Source: Sphaerisporangium siamense
GTDB lineage: Bacteria; Actinomycetota; Actinomycetes; Streptosporangiales; Streptosporangiaceae
Assembly (NCBI RefSeq): GCF_014205275.1
Contig: NZ_JACHND010000001.1
Span: forward strand, 1,860,001-1,924,000
Reading direction: 5' to 3'
DNA length: 64,000 nt
The notes beneath the pieces are model-generated. The model made no database searches. It had not been told where the DNA came from and saw only the letters and a list, made by a program, of their open reading frames with translations. Positions 61,307 to 64,000 of the stretch are shown here, piece by piece. The translations under genes and the position numbers were made by a program. How positions within the stretch are numbered: position 1 is the stretch's first letter; every line of letters starts with the position of its first letter.

Positions 61307-62719
61307 TCAGCCGGTGCCGTCCACGACGGGTGTCCGGGGGCTCTCATGGGCGTCGGCGCTCGGGACGGCCTCGGCCGCCGGTGGGTCCTCGCGGACCAGC
61401 AGGTGGTTGAAGAGCAGGTTGAGCAGCAGCGCCACGAGCACGGTGGCCGTGATGGCGCTGCCGAGGATGAACTGCGCGTCCTGGTGGAAGTTCTGGTAGA
61501 TGGCGGGCACCACGACCGGCAGCATGCCGACGCCGAGGGCGACGGCGACGATCAGCAGGTTCTGGTTGCCCTCGAAGTCCACCTTCTGCAGCATCTGGAT
61601 GCCCACGGCCGCCGTCATCGCGAACATCACCAGGCCGGCGCCGCCGATCACGGGACCGGGCAGGCCGGCGACGAGCTCGCCGAGCTTGGGGATGGCTCCC
61701 ATGATCAGCAGAAGCAGGCCGGTGACCGTGATGACGTAACGACTCTTGATCTTGGTGAGGCTGATCAGGCCGACGTTCTGCCCGAACGTGGAGTCCGGCA
61801 CGGAGTTCATGAACCCGGCGAGCAGGGCGGAGAGGCCGTCGGTGGCCAGTCCCCTGGCCATGTCCTTGTCGGTGACCTTCTTGCCGACGGCGTCCCCGAT
61901 GGCGAGGACGCACGCGGTCATCTCGCTGAAGACCACCACCATGGCCACGCACATCGCGATGATCGGGACGATCCGGAACTCGGGCGCCCCGAACTGCAGG
62001 GGCGTGGAGAAGCCGAACCACTTGGCGCCGCCCACGGACGAGAAGTCGGCGAGGCCCATGAACCAGGAGATCACGGCCCCGAGCGCGAGGCCGAAGAGCA
62101 CCGAGATGTTGCGGACGAACCCCTTGAACAGGCGGTTCACCAGCACGATGATCGCCACGACGGCGAACGCCAGCAGGATGTACCGCACGCTCGCGTAGGT
62201 CGGCGCGGCCGGGTCGGAGCCGATGATCAGGTCGGCGCTCACCTTGATCAGCGAGAGCCCGATGATCGTGATCACGCAGCCGGTGACCAGGGTCGGGAAG
62301 AACCGCAGCACCTTGGAGAACGGCCGGGCGATCAGTATCCCGAACACGCCGGCCGCGATCATCGAGCCGTACATGGTCGGCAGGCCGTACTCGGAGCCGA
62401 TCAGGATCATCGGGGTGAGGAAGGTGAACGAGGCGCCCGCGACCACCGGCATCCGGATGCCGAAGAAGCGGGTCAGCCCGAGGCTCTGGATGATGGTCGC
62501 GATTCCGGCCACCAGCAGGTCGGCGTTGACGATCAATGCGATGGTGTGCGTGTCGAGTTTCAGCACCGCGCCGAGCACGAGCGGAACGGCCACACAGCCC
62601 GCGTACATGATCAGCATGTGTTGCAGGCCGAAGAAGAACAACTGGGGGATGGGCAGCACTTCGTCGACCGGGTGGCGACGGGAAGCCGCTGACTGGGGTG
62701 CGCGGACGGTAGGTGACAC
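61307..62719 (-). CDS. NCS2-family nucleobase:cation symporter
   Basis: 470 residues with about 14 hydrophobic segments and the NCS2 signature FGQNVGLISLTKIKSRYV, with substrate-contact residues in PVVAGASFTFLTP. Members carry uracil, xanthine or uric acid with H+. First gene of the minus-strand operon, so it likely imports the substrate of the Rieske oxygenase, most simply a purine, pyrimidine or related heterocycle. ATG at 62719. The 314-base divergent region to 63034 holds a 20-bp dyad. Confidence 0.92.
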   Translation of the reverse strand: MSPTVRAPQSAASRRHPVDEVLPIPQLFFFGLQHMLIMYAGCVAVPLVLGAVLKLDTHTIALIVNADLLVAGIATIIQSLGLTRFFGIRMPVVAGASFTFLTPMILIGSEYGLPTMYGSMIAAGVFGILIARPFSKVLRFFPTLVTGCVITIIGLSLIKVSADLIIGSDPAAPTYASVRYILLAFAVVAIIVLVNRLFKGFVRNISVLFGLALGAVISWFMGLADFSSVGGAKWFGFSTPLQFGAPEFRIVPIIAMCVAMVVVFSEMTACVLAIGDAVGKKVTDKDMARGLATDGLSALLAGFMNSVPDSTFGQNVGLISLTKIKSRYVITVTGLLLLIMGAIPKLGELVAGLPGPVIGGAGLVMFAMTAAVGIQMLQKVDFEGNQNLLIVAVALGVGMLPVVVPAIYQNFHQDAQFILGSAITATVLVALLLNLLFNHLLVREDPPAAEAVPSADAHESPRTPVVDGTG

Positions 62720-62963
62720 GACGGTCTCCTGGGCACTGAGCGGAAACGCGCCCTGGTCCCTCCGGCGGCGTCGACGCGGGCCATGATCCGGAGCTATGGG
62801 CGGACGTGTGTCGATTCCTGCGCGTGCAGGAATCCTCGCTGATCCGACGGTCGAGGTTGCCGTCGAGAGCCGTGAAAGAGGGGGATCCGGTACTGCGGTA
62901 TATGGAGATTAAGGGCGCCCTATATCACTGTCAACGGCTTGTTTCCCTGCCGTTCGCTGCTTA

Positions 62964-62983
62964 GGATCCTGTATACCGTATCC
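62964..62983. promoter_or_regulatory. Candidate operator in the divergent promoter region
   Basis: GGAT-CCT-GTATAC-CGT-ATCC: a 20-bp dyad symmetric about the palindrome GTATAC with GGAT/ATCC outer arms. It lies 51 bases before the GTG of the + gene and 245 bases from the permease start. GTATAC-centred dyads are typical of FCD-type GntR regulators. Two related stretches (GGATCCGGTACTGCGGTATA) near 62,882 may be weaker copies. No regulator gene is present in the window at this end. Confidence 0.5.
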
Positions 62984-63033
62984 CCGCTGACCCACCGTCA
63001 GACACCCATTCCCCCTCACCGAGCGGAGGCATC

Positions 63034-63780
63034 GTGCGGCCGACCGCGCGGCGGATAGGCATGATCACCCCGTCGTCCAACACCGTTGTGGAGCCCGTGA
63101 CCGGAGCACTGCTGGACACCCGGCAGGACGTCTCGGTCCACTTCACGCGGCTCCGGGTGACGAGCATCAGCCTCGATCCCGCCGACACCCGCCAGTTCGG
63201 GCAGGACTCCTTCGTCGAGGCGTCCCGGCTCCTCGGTGACGCCCGCGTCGACGTCGTCGCCTGGAACGGCACCTCGGGCTCGTGGCTCGGTCCCGACCGG
63301 GACGAGCGCCTGTGCCGTGCCATGGCGCGGGCCGCGGGCACGCCCGCGACGACCTCGACGCTGGCCATCCTCACGGCGCTGCGCACCCGGGCGGTCCGGC
63401 GCCTCGGCCTGCTCACGCCGTACACGCCGGACGTCGGCGCGGCCATCGCCGCGCACTACGCCGGCCAGGGCTTCCCCGTCCACGTGGCGCGCCACTTCGG
63501 CCGTACCACCAACTACGACTTCGCGCTGATCACGGACGCGGAGCTCGACGACGCCTTCGGCGGGCTCGCCGCCGCCGGCTGCGACGCCGTCGCGGTGGTG
63601 TGCACCAACGTGCGTGCCGCGCACCTCGCCGCCGGATGGGAGAGCCGGACCGGCGTCCTGGTGGTCGACAGCGTCGCGGCGACGCTGTGGCACGCCCTCG
63701 GACTGGCCGGGGACACGACACCGATCACCGGGTACGGCGGGCTGCTCGCCCGCCCGCCCGCGGCCCTCACGCAGAGATGA
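63034..63780 (+). CDS. Arylmalonate decarboxylase/maleate isomerase-family enzyme
   Basis: 248 residues of the Asp/Glu racemase superfamily, closest in pattern to maleate isomerase and AMDase: [16 protein letters not shown] at the N-terminus, WNGTSGSW in the first active-site loop and [12 protein letters not shown] in the second. The first loop has Gly (NGTSGS) where maleate isomerases have Cys (CTSGS), leaving one catalytic cysteine as in AMDase. GTG at 63034, GGAGG upstream. Divergent from the oxygenase operon, and likely part of the same pathway. Confidence 0.85.
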   Translation: MRPTARRIGMITPSSNTVVEPVTGALLDTRQDVSVHFTRLRVTSISLDPADTRQFGQDSFVEASRLLGDARVDVVAWNGTSGSWLGPDRDERLCRAMARAAGTPATTSTLAILTALRTRAVRRLGLLTPYTPDVGAAIAAHYAGQGFPVHVARHFGRTTNYDFALITDAELDDAFGGLAAAGCDAVAVVCTNVRAAHLAAGWESRTGVLVVDSVAATLWHALGLAGDTTPITGYGGLLARPPAALTQR

Positions 63781-63788
63781 GAAACCCC

Positions 63789-64000
63789 ATGGCCAAGGAC
63801 ATAAAGATCCTCATCGGCGTGGACGTCGACGCCGTCGCCGGCTGGCTCGGCTCCTACGGCGGCGAGGACTCGCCCAACGACATCCAGCGGGGCGTGTTCG
63901 CCGGCGAGGTGGGCACCCCGCGCCTGCTCCAGCTCTTCGAGCGGTACGGCCTGCGCAGCACCTGGTTCATCCCGGGCCACTCCATCGAGACCTTCCCCGC
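63789..64000 (+). CDS. Polysaccharide deacetylase/allantoinase-like family protein (partial)
   Basis: First 70 residues only; cut by the window end. [20 protein letters not shown] contains the D-x-D metal site, and [17 protein letters not shown] the following strand, as in PuuE-like allantoinases and peptidoglycan deacetylases. Starts eight bases after the decarboxylase-like gene's stop, so it is in the same operon. In this catabolic setting, an amidohydrolase-like deacetylase acting on a heterocycle-derived amide is likelier than cell-wall editing. Confidence 0.8.
   Translation, partial: MAKDIKILIGVDVDAVAGWLGSYGGEDSPNDIQRGVFAGEVGTPRLLQLFERYGLRSTWFIPGHSIETFP

Overview
The window is GC-rich chromosomal DNA of a filamentous actinomycete. 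Lsr2, ClpC with duplicated N-domains, the radA-disA pair, a short-form MutY, an EtfD-like Fe-S membrane protein and a FilP/DivIVA-like coiled-coil protein are all typical of that group. The overall gene style fits the Streptosporangiales best; that placement is an inference from general appearance, not from a tree.

Positions 1-27,500 are mostly conserved core: lsr2, clpC, an orphan EboE-like TIM-barrel gene, mutY, disA, radA, a merR-thioredoxin operon with a near-perfect operator, a TIM-barrel isomerase with a TetR gene, the EtfD-like gene, a two-gene glycosyltransferase unit, an orphan csoR, a gamma-carbonic anhydrase, a polar coiled-coil protein, a GntR regulator with a small partner, and several small conserved hypotheticals. 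Strong hairpin terminators separate many convergent units.

From 27,500 to 52,600 the content becomes accessory and much of it is broken. A secreted M36-type metalloprotease and a ricin-type lectin are intact. An S33-type hydrolase is frameshifted, an inositol-monophosphatase-like gene has lost its metal-binding core in frame, and a pentapeptide-type protein is truncated. A phage tail module (40.1-44.6 kb) carries at least six frameshifts. A tyrosine integrase ends before its catalytic tyrosine 63 bp from a tRNA-Lys gene. A second integrase fragment beyond tRNA-Glu, tRNA-Asp and tRNA-Phe genes is fused to a decapitated FAD oxidoreductase. A stretch with normal genes (PspC protein, MFS exporter, small zincin, metallophosphoesterase) lies between the two tRNA sites.

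From 52,600 to the end are accessory but intact genes. The standout is a 738-residue protein whose first ~235 residues carry all five catalytic residues of the ricin/Shiga-toxin rRNA N-glycosidase fold, followed by eight hemopexin-type repeats. It sits between a SnoaL-like gene and a secreted serine hydrolase. The last 7 kb is a catabolic cluster: enoyl-CoA hydratase, an unknown protein, ferredoxin reductase, ferredoxin, Rieske oxygenase and a nucleobase-type (NCS2) permease, divergent from an arylmalonate decarboxylase/maleate isomerase-family enzyme and a polysaccharide-deacetylase-family enzyme cut by the window end. These look like uptake, ring oxidation and downstream breakdown of one unidentified heterocyclic or aromatic substrate.
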